From: an uncultured bacterium
GTDB taxonomy: Bacteria > Verrucomicrobiota > Lentisphaeria > Oligosphaerales > Oligosphaeraceae
DNA length: 64,000 nt
Reading direction: 5' to 3'
Assembly: GCA_902776645.1 (NCBI GenBank)
Contig: CACYQT010000001.1
Coordinates: 124,001-188,000 of the forward strand
The notes under the pieces were generated by a model. It was not told the origin of the DNA and searched no databases. It worked only from the letters and a program-made list of their open reading frames with translations. Both the position numbers and the translations under genes were made by a program. Below, piece after piece: positions 26,289 to 36,276 of the stretch; position 1 is the first letter of the stretch, and the number at the start of each line of letters is the position of its first letter.

Positions 26289-29189
26289 ATGAAACGCCTG
26301 CAGCTTTTTGCCATGCTCCTCTGCGGGGCTCTCGCCGCCGAAACCGCGCTGCAATTTCCGAACGCAGGATTTGAAGAAAAAGCCCCGGCATGGAAGCTCA
26401 ACCAACTCTGCCGAATCATTCCGGAAGCCGCGCATACGGGAAAATTCGGACTGCGCATCGAAGACGACCTGGACACGGACGGCGCATCCGTTTTCGCGCC
26501 GCGAATCGATGTCGCCGGTGGAACGGACATTGTCGTCCGCTTCTGGGCGCGTTCCATCGCAAATGGCCATAAGACAGGAATTTATCTGCGATTCGTCGAC
26601 GCCAAAGGCAAAAGCCTCAACGGCCAGAAGCTTGGCAACGACAACATCACATATGTCGCTTCCGGAGCGACGGCGTGGCGTGAACATATCGCCGTCGCGA
26701 AAGCCCCTGATAACGCGACGCAGCTGGCCCTGTGGATTCATTCCGTCAATAACGCGTTCTCCCAAGCGGACATAGACGATTTCTCCATCGCCGTCATCAC
26801 GCCGGAGGAGGCCGCTGAAATCAAGAAGACAGTCGCTATCCAGAAGCTGAACGCCGCAAAGCCCGCCGCTTTCCCCGTGCCAACGGCGGAACGCATCGCG
26901 GAAATCGCCGCCATGCTGCCGGAGAAGCCGACCGGACCATGCCCGAAAGCGTCGGATCGCACGGCTTGGCAACCACTTATGGATACACCTGCGGCGGAGA
27001 GCATCATCAAACGCGCGACCGCCTACATCGGCGTCGAGCCGCCGCCGCTCACCGATGAGGGCTATCTGGAATTTTCACAGAACGGCAATCGTTCGCGTTT
27101 CGAGGCGGTCTATTTCCAACGAACCACCCGCCTGAACCTTCTCGCACTTGCGGAAACCCTTGAATACAAAGGACGTTTCCTTCCGACGCTAGAAAGCGAC
27201 ATCCACGCCATCTGCAACGTGAAAAGCTGGAATCTTCCCGCCCACGACAAGAAACTCGATGATTTCTACAACCGTTCGCATCATGCCGCCCTCTTCAGCA
27301 CGGAAATCGCCGCCAATCTGGCCTATACGGACTGGTGGCTCGGCGAGAAGCTTTCCCCTGAAATCCGCGCCGAAATCCGCCGCGAGACGAATCGTCGCAT
27401 CTTCGGGCCATATTGGCCCGTTGTCCGAAATGGCGTGATACCAGATGGTTTCTGGTGGGTGCGCGGACGGAACAACTGGAACGCCGTCTGCCATGACAAC
27501 ATGATCCGCGCGGCACTCATCCTGTTGGAAGACCGCCGTGAACGCGCGGAGATCATCGCCGGTGCCGAAAACGGCATGCCGTTCTACATCAACGGTTATT
27601 CGCCGGACGGATACTGTTCGGAAGGCATGGGCTACTGGAACTACGGTTATGGCCATTTTCTCCAGATGGCGGAAACGCTTCTTCTCGCCACGGATGGAAA
27701 GCTGTCGTTCTACAACCACCCGCGTCTTGAAAAAGTCGCGGCATTCGCGCGGGACATCCAAATAGAGGAGAATGTGTGCCCCGCCTTCGCGGATTGCGGC
27801 GTCTCCGCGAAGCCGTCCACCGCCTTCATGTCGTACATCCAGCGTCGCTACCCGTCCGCCGTCTTCAAGGCGATCCCGCCGCAGACGGTTCCGTCCACAT
27901 CATTCGCAACCACCGCCCTCCATTGCTTTTACGACCATCTTTATCCGATCGACAATCTGCCGCAGATCGGCGTCTTCCCGCCGCGATCGCTCTTCAAAGA
28001 CGCGGGAATCTACATCGGCCGTTCGACGTCGGAGGCCATCGGCCGTTTCGGCACGGCGTTCAAGGCGGGCCATAACGGCGAAGAGCACAACCACAACGAC
28101 GTCGGTTCGTTCACAGTCGTCCTGAACGGCAAGCAGTATTTTCTGGATCCGGGCGGCGAGGCCTATACGAAACAGACATTCTCCAAAGACCGCTACAAGA
28201 GCCAGATGCTGAATTCCTACGGCCACATGGTGCCGATCGTCGCGGGAAAATTGCAGACGACTGGCGCCAAATCCTTTGGAACATTCGTCTCCACGGAATT
28301 TTCCGACGAAAAGGACGTGATTGTCGCGGACATCAAAAACGCCTATCTGGACGCCCCATCGTTGAAATCTCTCCGCCGCACGTTCACATTTGACCGGACG
28401 GTTCCGTCCGTCACCGTCCGCGACGATGTCTCCTTCGATTCGCCGCAGACGTTCGAGACATGCCTCGTTACGACGCAATCCATTCACCAACTCTCTGGAC
28501 AGGAATATCTTGCGTATAATGGTAAAGGCGCCGTCAAGGCGACCGTCGCCGCCGAAGGCGGAGAGCTCGCGATGACCGTCGGCGAAGTGGTCAATCCGAA
28601 CCGCGCCGCCCCGAAACGGATCGCCGTCGCGTTCAAACAGCCCGTGACGACGGCCTCCATCACGATCACGTTCACGCCGGCGAACGCTGATTTGGAGAAT
28701 CTGCCGGGCTTCTATCATGCTCCCGATATGTCAAAAGTGAAGCTTCAGATGGAAAAGACCGTCACCGTGCAGGCGGAGAATATCGCCGAAGAGACGGGAG
28801 GAAAGGTCGTTGTCGAGAAGAAGATCGCTTCCGACGGCATGGCCTTCAAGCAGTGGAACGGAAAAGGCCACGCCCTGTCTTGGACCGTTGATATCCAGCA
28901 GGATGCGACTTACGCCGTCCAACTGCGCCTCTGCCATATTGCTTCCGAAGACGTCCGCCGCACGATCGCCGTCGATGGCGTTGCCGTCAATGACGGCGAA
29001 CCGTTCCTCCTGCCCGGCACGGGCGGCTGGTCGAACACGGAGGACAACTGGCGGAACGTCTGGCTCGCGCATGAGAACCGCCGTCCGCTGCTCATTCCGT
29101 TGAAGGCGGGCCGCCACGTCTTCACGATGACCAATGTCGATGACCGTGGCCTCAATCTCGACTGGATCAAATTCACGCCAGTGGAGTGA
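26289..29189 (+). CDS. Exported heparinase II/III-family polysaccharide lyase with carbohydrate-binding modules
   Basis: The 966-residue product starts with a signal peptide (LFAMLLCGALAAET). An N-terminal jelly-roll CBM-like domain (about 20-170) is followed by an alpha-toroid (about 230-560; FWWVRGRNNWNAVCHDNM) and the heparinase II/III beta-sandwich (about 590-790; NGEEHNHNDVGSF, YFLDPGGEAY). The last 150 residues resemble CBM35/CBM6 (QAENIAEETGG, LNLDWIKFTP). Family members cleave uronate polysaccharides (heparin, alginate, oligo-alginate) by beta-elimination; the Asn/His/Tyr residues needed appear present, but the substrate is not determinable. It is transcribed divergently from htrA. 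Confidence 0.85.
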   Translation: MKRLQLFAMLLCGALAAETALQFPNAGFEEKAPAWKLNQLCRIIPEAAHTGKFGLRIEDDLDTDGASVFAPRIDVAGGTDIVVRFWARSIANGHKTGIYLRFVDAKGKSLNGQKLGNDNITYVASGATAWREHIAVAKAPDNATQLALWIHSVNNAFSQADIDDFSIAVITPEEAAEIKKTVAIQKLNAAKPAAFPVPTAERIAEIAAMLPEKPTGPCPKASDRTAWQPLMDTPAAESIIKRATAYIGVEPPPLTDEGYLEFSQNGNRSRFEAVYFQRTTRLNLLALAETLEYKGRFLPTLESDIHAICNVKSWNLPAHDKKLDDFYNRSHHAALFSTEIAANLAYTDWWLGEKLSPEIRAEIRRETNRRIFGPYWPVVRNGVIPDGFWWVRGRNNWNAVCHDNMIRAALILLEDRRERAEIIAGAENGMPFYINGYSPDGYCSEGMGYWNYGYGHFLQMAETLLLATDGKLSFYNHPRLEKVAAFARDIQIEENVCPAFADCGVSAKPSTAFMSYIQRRYPSAVFKAIPPQTVPSTSFATTALHCFYDHLYPIDNLPQIGVFPPRSLFKDAGIYIGRSTSEAIGRFGTAFKAGHNGEEHNHNDVGSFTVVLNGKQYFLDPGGEAYTKQTFSKDRYKSQMLNSYGHMVPIVAGKLQTTGAKSFGTFVSTEFSDEKDVIVADIKNAYLDAPSLKSLRRTFTFDRTVPSVTVRDDVSFDSPQTFETCLVTTQSIHQLSGQEYLAYNGKGAVKATVAAEGGELAMTVGEVVNPNRAAPKRIAVAFKQPVTTASITITFTPANADLENLPGFYHAPDMSKVKLQMEKTVTVQAENIAEETGGKVVVEKKIASDGMAFKQWNGKGHALSWTVDIQQDATYAVQLRLCHIASEDVRRTIAVDGVAVNDGEPFLLPGTGGWSNTEDNWRNVWLAHENRRPLLIPLKAGRHVFTMTNVDDRGLNLDWIKFTPVE

Positions 29190-29628
29190 TTTGGTCAGCG
29201 GAAGAGGGTGGGAGACATGGTTTTTGAAGAAAAAATCAAAAAAAAATCAAAAAAAATCGCATTTTGTTGATGGATTTCGTTTGAAAGCCTTGAATTATGC
29301 GTTAAATTTATCGCAGTTAGACAAAATTGCCTTATAACAAGGCGATCATGTCACGGGAAGGCATGAATGTTTAAAAACAAATACTGATTTTAACGTCATC
29401 GGGGAGAGGATTTGGAAATTTCACCGCTGCGGACCATTGCGAAATCGTCCGCGCGTAGTAGTCCGCCTCTCATTTGCCTTCGGGCAAAGACAGGTCGGGC
29501 TTTTTTTTTTCGACCTCTTCCTGATGCATTTTTACACATCACGAGGGGCCGGAGTGTTTTTTTGAGGGTAGCTCAACGAGGCGACATTCCATGCTCTGGT
29601 TGAAGCAGATAGGATAAGGAGAAAAAAG
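29190..29628. other. Non-coding region with possible structured RNA/leader
   Basis: No gene seen. The first part is A/T-rich (AAAAAATCAAAAAAAAATC). From about 29413 there is compact structure: GCGGAC...GTCCGC (29429-29452), then TTTGCC-TTCG-GGCAAA (29473-29488), a UUCG tetraloop hairpin, and T10 at 29501-29510. This could be a small RNA with terminator or an attenuated leader of the poly-Asp gene. Confidence 0.4.
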
Positions 29629-30744
<1,116 letters not shown>

Positions 30745-30748
30745 TTAA

Positions 30749-30859
30749 GTGGCTAGTGGTTAGTGATTAGTGGCTAGTGGTTAGTGATTAGTGGCTAGTC
30801 GGGAGGGCTGCGCTCCAGCGTGGCCGGTCGGGGGGGAGGGCTGCGCTCCAGCGCGGCCG
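30749..30859. repeat. Two adjacent tandem repeats after the poly-Asp gene
   Basis: A 21-base unit (GTGGCTAGTGGTTAGTGATTA shortened here to GTGGCTAGTGG plus TTAGTGATTA) occurs about 2.4 times at 30749-30799, starting five bases after the stop codon. A 29- to 33-base unit containing AGGGCTGCGCTCCAGCG occurs twice at 30798-30859. Confidence 0.85.
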
Positions 30860-30939
30860 ATGATTTGCGCGCAATGGATGGTCTGGTGATTGCGGCCTGT
30901 GCCGTGGTCATCGCCATTCTGTTCTTTTTGTCTTGTCGT

Positions 30940-31100
30940 CTTACGTCTTTTGCTCGCGGCTCATGTCTCAAATTTCATGTCAAACTGCGTAATGGCAACA
31001 CCATTGCGCTCCTCCGGGGGAAGGAAAGGAGAAAGCGATCAAGATTGCTTTTGGGAGGGTGGCATGGGATGAGAGACATGAAACGAGCGGAGACGGGAGG
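30940..31100. repeat. Dispersed imperfect-palindrome element, copy 2
   Basis: CAAACTGCGTAATGGCAACA at 30981-31000 begins a hairpin (CGTAATGG/CCATTGCG) and matches the core of the element at 18339-18366. The end GAGACATGAAACGAGCGGAG (31073-31092) matches the other copy's GACGAGCGGAGAC, and the beginning GTCTTACGTCTTTTGCTCGC is roughly its complement. No gene lies between 30745 and 31161. Confidence 0.6.
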
Positions 31101-31161
31101 CGATGGGACACCTTTGAACTTGTTTTGCTTCAAGGATTTAGCTTGGCAAAATGACAGGTGG

Positions 31162-33915
31162 TCATTTCAGGACGGCATCCAGTCCGGGGTCGTGTTGAGC
31201 CCCGTTCTGGAGGGCGATCTGATACCACTTTTTGGCTTCATCGATGCGTGGCGGCTTGGAGCTGCCAAGAAGAATGGCGAGCGCCAGCGGCGCCTCTGCA
31301 TCCTCCTTCTTGAGATTGTACGCCTTCTCCAGCTGGATTTCTGCCGCCTGCGTCCAGCCAAGCGTTGCGAGAGCCATACCGTAAGTTCTTGCGATATCGG
31401 GATTTTTCGGATTAAGCGCCACGGCGCGGGCGAGCATGGAGACGGCCCAGTCCGGCTCCGACTGGCGGATCAGCGAATAGCCGAGGGCGAACAGCGTGTC
31501 TGGATCGTCCGGATCCTGCCGGAAGGCGCGCTGCAGATATTTGATGGTATCCTGGTCGTTGCCGAGATTGGCGGCGATGATGCCGAGCCGTTGCAGGGCG
31601 ATGCGGTTTTCAGGCTCCATTTCCAGTACTTTCTGGTAGTTCCACTGGGCGGCTTCGACCTTTTCCTGCTTCTCAGCATCGATGGCCTGCCGCAGATATC
31701 CTTTGAGGACGGCGTCCTTTTCGCGTTCGCGGCGGCGGCGCTCCTCCACCATGTCCGGTCCGTTGTCGATCTTCTGCTGGTCGGCGGTTCTGGTCGCATC
31801 CTGCACGGAGGTTTCCTTTTCGGCCAAGGCCATTTCGAGGGCGCGGCGATGTTTCTGCTCCTGTTCGAGCCTGGCGGTGAGCTGTTTGATGTGCTCAATC
31901 CATTTGGTCTTGTCGTCGCTTCCGTCCGCGAGCGCGGAGAGATTTTTGTTCTGCGTTGTGACGCGTTCATCCGCGTCGCGCAGCTGTGCTTCAAGAACGG
32001 AGATTTTCGATTGCAACGTGTTGATGGCCAGATTCTTGCTTTGGAGATCCCTGGTCGTGTCCGCAAGGGAGGTCGAGAGTCCTTTGGCGGCTCCCGTCTG
32101 GCCGGCCACCGTCTTGGCGGCCATGTCCGCGGCGGCGAGTTTTGACTGCGCTTCGCGGGCGGCGATTTCCGCGATGACCAACGCGTTCTGCGCGGCGACC
32201 AGTTCCTTTTCGCGTTCGTCCAACTGCTCCTGCGTCTCCAGATAACGGTCTTCCAGGCGGCGGATTCGCTCTTGGGATTCGGCTTCTTTGTCCAACGCCT
32301 GCCTGGCAAGGGCGAAGTTCTTTTCGTAGAGCGTCTTCCATGCATCCAGATCCTGCGAGCCCTGGTCCGGTTTCTGTGAATCAAGCTCCTCCATGGCTTT
32401 CTTGATGGCGGCGCTCTGCCCATTCGTTTCCTTGTCGCGATTCGCCTTGAGTTCGGCGATTTCCTGTGCGGCGCGTTCAAGTTTTTTCTTGCTGTCGGCG
32501 ATCTGCTGGTTGAGGCGGTTGATGGTGGCCAAGCTCTTGCGGGCCAATGGGTCCGCGTCTTTCAGCTGTTCATGCAAGGCGTTGTTTTCAGAGGCCAGCT
32601 TGTCGATCTGCGCTTTCTGGAGGATGGTTTTCCGGGCGAGATTCGGATTGCCGGAATCATCGGTTGTCAAAGCGGTGATGTTTTCCTCCTGCCTGCGGGT
32701 GAGTTCGATTTGGGCGTCCAGTCGTTGCTGGAGCTGTTTCGCGGTGGTCTGCGCTTCTTCCAGATCTTTCTGCAATTGCGCTATTTGCTTGCCTTTCACC
32801 TTCTCGTCTTTCGCGGAATCCTTCCAGCCCTGCGTGTCGGAGGTGATGCGGTCCGACAGGATGACCCGCTGTTCTTCAGAGGCCTGTAGCTGGCGTTTCA
32901 GTTTGTCATGTTCGGCCTTCAGTGTCAGCAGTTCTTCACTAAGCGCGACATTTTTGGCGCGGGCGACTTGCAGGTCTTCCGACAGTTCGCCCCCTTCCTC
33001 TGCCTTCTCTTTGCCGCCTTTCTTTTTCATCTTCTCCAACGCGGCCTCCCGTTTCTGCAACGTCTTTTCTAGCTCCGTGGCGTTCTTCTGGGCCGTTTTC
33101 AGCCGTGTCTGGAGGGATTCAATGTCGGTCAGCCTGTTCTGGGCGAGCTTGCGGGCATTTTCAAGCTCTTCGGCCTGTTCGTTTTTTTCGCGCAGCAACT
33201 TGTCATACGATCTGTTGAGGGCGTCCACCTTGTCGCGGGAGCTTTTCAGATCTTCCGTTATCCTGCCCAGATCGGTCTGCGACTGGCGCAGCAGATCCTC
33301 CGTTTTTTGCAGTTTCTGGACGGTTTTGAGCGTATCCCTGTCGGCGGAAGACGCTCGTTTCAAGGCCTCTATCTCCTTATTGGCCTCACGGAGCCGAAGC
33401 TGGAGAAGATTGTTGGTCTCCTCCAGTTTCTTCCGGTTTGAGGAGGCGGCGGAGAGGCTCGCCTCGACGCTGGCGGCCTTCGCGGCCTCCGCACGCGCCC
33501 TGTCCAGCGATTCCGTGAGCACTTCGACGCGTGATTCGAGAAACCGCCGTTCCTCCGAAAGCTGCGCGATCGTGTTGGCGTATTCCTTGTTGAGCTTCAC
33601 AAGATCGTTTGGCGAAAGGGATTCCGGCTTGACTTCCTGCACGGTTGTCAACTGCTCCAGCATCTGCCGGCAGTAGTTGATACGGTAGTTCAGAAGCGTC
33701 GGATTCCATTGCGGATAACGCCGTTGCACGGATTCAAAGACGGCCAGCGCGGCGCGGTAGAGCGGGATGGCCTCCTGATTGCGTTTCGCCTTGGACGCCT
33801 TGTCGGCGGCCTCCAGTTTCGTGTAGCCTTTCATCCATTCGTTGCGGACGTTGTCGAGATCCGCCATGGCGAACAACGGAATCAAACATGCGAAAATGAC
33901 GATGATTTTTTTCAT
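31162..33915 (-). CDS. Exported coiled-coil/TPR protein, long paralogue
   Basis: The ATG at 33915 starts a signal peptide (IIVIFACLIPLFAMADL); a longer frame to 34011 lacks it. The 917-residue product has an N-terminal TPR-like region (about 20-90; FESVQRRYPQWN, INYCRQMLEQL), a very long Ala/Glu/Lys/Gln heptad coiled coil (about 120-720) and at least three TPRs at the C-terminus (about 770-917). It is probably a periplasmic scaffold or spacer. The neighbour at 34021-35403 is a shorter paralogue of the same design. No strong ribosome site is visible, so translation may be coupled. Confidence 0.8.
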   Translation of the reverse strand: MKKIIVIFACLIPLFAMADLDNVRNEWMKGYTKLEAADKASKAKRNQEAIPLYRAALAVFESVQRRYPQWNPTLLNYRINYCRQMLEQLTTVQEVKPESLSPNDLVKLNKEYANTIAQLSEERRFLESRVEVLTESLDRARAEAAKAASVEASLSAASSNRKKLEETNNLLQLRLREANKEIEALKRASSADRDTLKTVQKLQKTEDLLRQSQTDLGRITEDLKSSRDKVDALNRSYDKLLREKNEQAEELENARKLAQNRLTDIESLQTRLKTAQKNATELEKTLQKREAALEKMKKKGGKEKAEEGGELSEDLQVARAKNVALSEELLTLKAEHDKLKRQLQASEEQRVILSDRITSDTQGWKDSAKDEKVKGKQIAQLQKDLEEAQTTAKQLQQRLDAQIELTRRQEENITALTTDDSGNPNLARKTILQKAQIDKLASENNALHEQLKDADPLARKSLATINRLNQQIADSKKKLERAAQEIAELKANRDKETNGQSAAIKKAMEELDSQKPDQGSQDLDAWKTLYEKNFALARQALDKEAESQERIRRLEDRYLETQEQLDEREKELVAAQNALVIAEIAAREAQSKLAAADMAAKTVAGQTGAAKGLSTSLADTTRDLQSKNLAINTLQSKISVLEAQLRDADERVTTQNKNLSALADGSDDKTKWIEHIKQLTARLEQEQKHRRALEMALAEKETSVQDATRTADQQKIDNGPDMVEERRRREREKDAVLKGYLRQAIDAEKQEKVEAAQWNYQKVLEMEPENRIALQRLGIIAANLGNDQDTIKYLQRAFRQDPDDPDTLFALGYSLIRQSEPDWAVSMLARAVALNPKNPDIARTYGMALATLGWTQAAEIQLEKAYNLKKEDAEAPLALAILLGSSKPPRIDEAKKWYQIALQNGAQHDPGLDAVLK

Positions 33916-33936
33916 GGTGTTTTTAAAGCAATTATA

Positions 33937-34011
33937 GTTGTGACGGCATCTTGCCGTCGTTCGTTCAAACGTCTGGCGGTTGCCGTTCGACGGCGGGGAC
34001 GCCGTCGTCAC
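33937..34011. repeat. ACGGC palindromic repeats between the TPR paralogues
   Basis: GACGGCATCTTGCCGTC (33942-33958) and TTCGACGGCGGGGACGCCGTCGTC (33987-34010; palindromic) occupy most of the 105-base gap. Near-identical TGCCGTTCGACGGCG recurs at 54400. Confidence 0.75.
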
Positions 34012-34020
34012 TTCGGCTGG

Positions 34021-35403
34021 TTATTTGACGACGGCCTCGAACGCTTCGTCACGCGGCTGGCCGGCCGCGACGGCTTTATCATAGAACTCTTTGGCTTCCT
34101 TTAAGTTGCGTGGCTCGACAGTGGCGTAGATGATGGCGAGAGCCATCAGCGATTCGCCGTGGTTCGGCTCCAATGCGATGGCTTTGCGGAAGCAAGCCTT
34201 CGCGAGCGACGTCTGTGCGGCGGAGAGGAAGACGGCGCCCAGCGAGAACTGCGCGTTGACGTTGTCCGGAGCGGCGACGGTGGCCCAAGAGGTCAACGCC
34301 AAGGCGCGCTGCCAGTTGTTCTCGTCCAGGCAGATGCGTCCGATGAGGACCATGGCGTCCGCGTTGCGGCCGGTCGTCGTGAAGTAGCGGTCCAGCAGCA
34401 TGTTGGCGTTGTCATGGTCGTCGATGGCCCAATACCAGTATGCGCCGCGCAGGGCCGGCTCCTGCGCGTCCGGATATTTGTTTGAGATGGTGTGCCAGTA
34501 TCGCGCGGCGGAGGAGATGTCGCTTTTGTTCTCGAGATCGAAAGCCATTCTTTCCAGCTGGTCGATCTCCTTCTTGTTCTGCAGGAAGACCGCGACATTC
34601 TCCTGGAAGAAGGCGAGTTTCCTGTTCTGGTCCGCGATAATCTGTTTGAGCTGTGCATTTTCGTCTTTTACGGCGTCGGTCGAATGGGCGGCTTCCGTCC
34701 ATTTGTCCACTTCCGCAAGCTGTTTTTCCAGAGTGTCGATTTTCTTGTTGGCGTCTTCGAGGTCATGCGTCAAGGCGTTGATTTTTTCATCGTCTTTCTG
34801 TTTGACCATCGCGAGTTCGGCAAGTTCGTTGTGCAGTTTCGTGAAATCGTCGTCCGTCTTCATGCGGGAGAGTTTCGTCTGTTCGAGCTTGAGCTTGACT
34901 TCCAGTTCGGTGATCTGCTGGCGGAGCGCGTTGATCAGCGCCTCGCGATCATGGAGACGCGTGTCGCTGATCGTGTAGCGGCTGTCCTGCCGAATTTCCT
35001 GCAGTTCCATGGAAAGCGCGGCGTTGTGGTTGATCTCCTCCTTCAGGCGTGTCCGCAGTTCTTCGGCGGAAAGCTGCCCCAGATCCGGCAGAATGGTCTT
35101 TTCCAGCTGCTGGATGCGGAGGCGGCAGGATGAGATGTGATAGGTGACCATCACCGTATTCCAGTTCGGAAAACGACGATGGACGTCTTCGAACATCTTC
35201 ATCGCGTCGTTGTAGCCCTGCATGGCGGGAAAAGGCTTCCCCTGGTCGGCCAATTGGGCGGCTCGCGACATCTTGAGGAAGCCGTCCAGCCAGAGCTGGC
35301 GGACGGCCGCGTCGGCCTCCGCCGCCGTGATTTCGGCGGCGACAAGCGAAAAGGCATTCAAAAATAACGCAAAAAGAAGAAAAGGAAGAAACTTGCAGCG
35401 CAT
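34021..35403 (-). CDS. Exported coiled-coil/TPR protein, short paralogue
   Basis: The 460-residue product has a signal peptide (FLPFLLFALFLNAFSLVAAE), a TPR-like N-domain matching the long paralogue at FEDVHRRFPNWN and the following CRLRIQQLE, a shorter coiled coil (about 115-270), and C-terminal TPRs (NVNAQFSLGAVFLSAAQ, LEPNHGESLMALAIIYA). Both proteins end in a similar way (DEAFEAVVK against DPGLDAVLK). It is upstream of the long one and probably co-transcribed. Together they look like a duplicated envelope scaffold; partner proteins are unknown. Confidence 0.8.
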   Translation of the reverse strand: MRCKFLPFLLFALFLNAFSLVAAEITAAEADAAVRQLWLDGFLKMSRAAQLADQGKPFPAMQGYNDAMKMFEDVHRRFPNWNTVMVTYHISSCRLRIQQLEKTILPDLGQLSAEELRTRLKEEINHNAALSMELQEIRQDSRYTISDTRLHDREALINALRQQITELEVKLKLEQTKLSRMKTDDDFTKLHNELAELAMVKQKDDEKINALTHDLEDANKKIDTLEKQLAEVDKWTEAAHSTDAVKDENAQLKQIIADQNRKLAFFQENVAVFLQNKKEIDQLERMAFDLENKSDISSAARYWHTISNKYPDAQEPALRGAYWYWAIDDHDNANMLLDRYFTTTGRNADAMVLIGRICLDENNWQRALALTSWATVAAPDNVNAQFSLGAVFLSAAQTSLAKACFRKAIALEPNHGESLMALAIIYATVEPRNLKEAKEFYDKAVAAGQPRDEAFEAVVK

Positions 35404-35576
35404 AATTTTTATTACTTTATAGAAATAAAAAGATTCAAGATTATATTGTCAGATTGCGGGAGTGTCGTGGACGGCGGGAGAGGCCGCGGCGTCAAAACGC
35501 CAACACATAACGTAATCGCTGAAATCCAAATCACAACAAAAAATAACACGACAGACAAGTCGCATGGAAGGGACTC

Positions 35577-36146
35577 ATGGAAAAGAGTGAAATCATCAAA
35601 GACTTCGAAGAGACCGGCGCGTTGCTGCATGGTCATTTTCTGCTCCGCAGCGGATTGCATAGCGACAGCTACTTCCAGGCGGCGCTGCTTCTGCAGCACA
35701 CGCTGGTCGCGGCGAAGCTCTGCGCGGCGTTGGCGGAATCCTTCAAGGACATGTCGATCGAGACGGTCATCAGCCCCGCGATCGGCGGCATCATCGTCGG
35801 ACAGGAAGTCGGCCGCGCATTGGGCGTGAAGGCCGTTTTCGCGGAAAAGGACGACGAATCGAATCTCGTGCTTCGCCGCGGCTTCTCCTTCCATGAAGGC
35901 GAACGCGTGCTCGTGGCGGAGGACGTCGTGACGAAAGGCGGCCGCGTCCAGCAGACGATCGATCTCGTGCGCGAGCATGGGGCGAATCCCGTCGGCGTGG
36001 CGGTTCTCGTGGACCGTTCCGCGGGCGACGTCGATTTCGGCATTCCGATGGTCTCCCTGCTGAAACTGCAGCTGCCGACGTACGAGGCGGCGGAATGCCC
36101 GATGTGCAAGCAGGGCGTGCCAATCTACAAGCCCGGCTCGAAATGA
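35577..36146 (+). CDS. pyrE: Orotate phosphoribosyltransferase
   Basis: The 189-residue product has the PRPP-binding loop VLVAEDVVTKGG (residues 111-122), the SPAIGGIIVGQEVGRAL segment, and a C-terminal CPMCKQG (Cys174, Cys177) as in the thermophile/PVC-type PyrE. It converts orotate and PRPP to OMP in pyrimidine synthesis. A GGAAGGG ribosome site precedes the ATG. The length is normal. It is followed 130 bases later by secA on the same strand. Confidence 0.93.
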   Translation: MEKSEIIKDFEETGALLHGHFLLRSGLHSDSYFQAALLLQHTLVAAKLCAALAESFKDMSIETVISPAIGGIIVGQEVGRALGVKAVFAEKDDESNLVLRRGFSFHEGERVLVAEDVVTKGGRVQQTIDLVREHGANPVGVAVLVDRSAGDVDFGIPMVSLLKLQLPTYEAAECPMCKQGVPIYKPGSK

Positions 36147-36147
36147 G

Positions 36148-36190
36148 CAGTAGCGACGGCGTTGTAGCGACGGCGTCTCGCCGTTGATGG
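36148..36190. repeat. TAGCGACGGCG repeats after pyrE
   Basis: TAGCGACGGCGTTG and TAGCGACGGCGTCTCGCCG follow the pyrE stop within a few bases. The second forms a hairpin (CGGCGTCTCGCCG). It is the same word family as the array behind secA. Confidence 0.8.
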
Positions 36191-36276
36191 TATGGCGGTC
36201 TCTCTTAACATCCGCAACTTCTTTCACTGTGTTTTCAACACAATGAAACAAGGGAACTCAAGGAACAACACACAAC

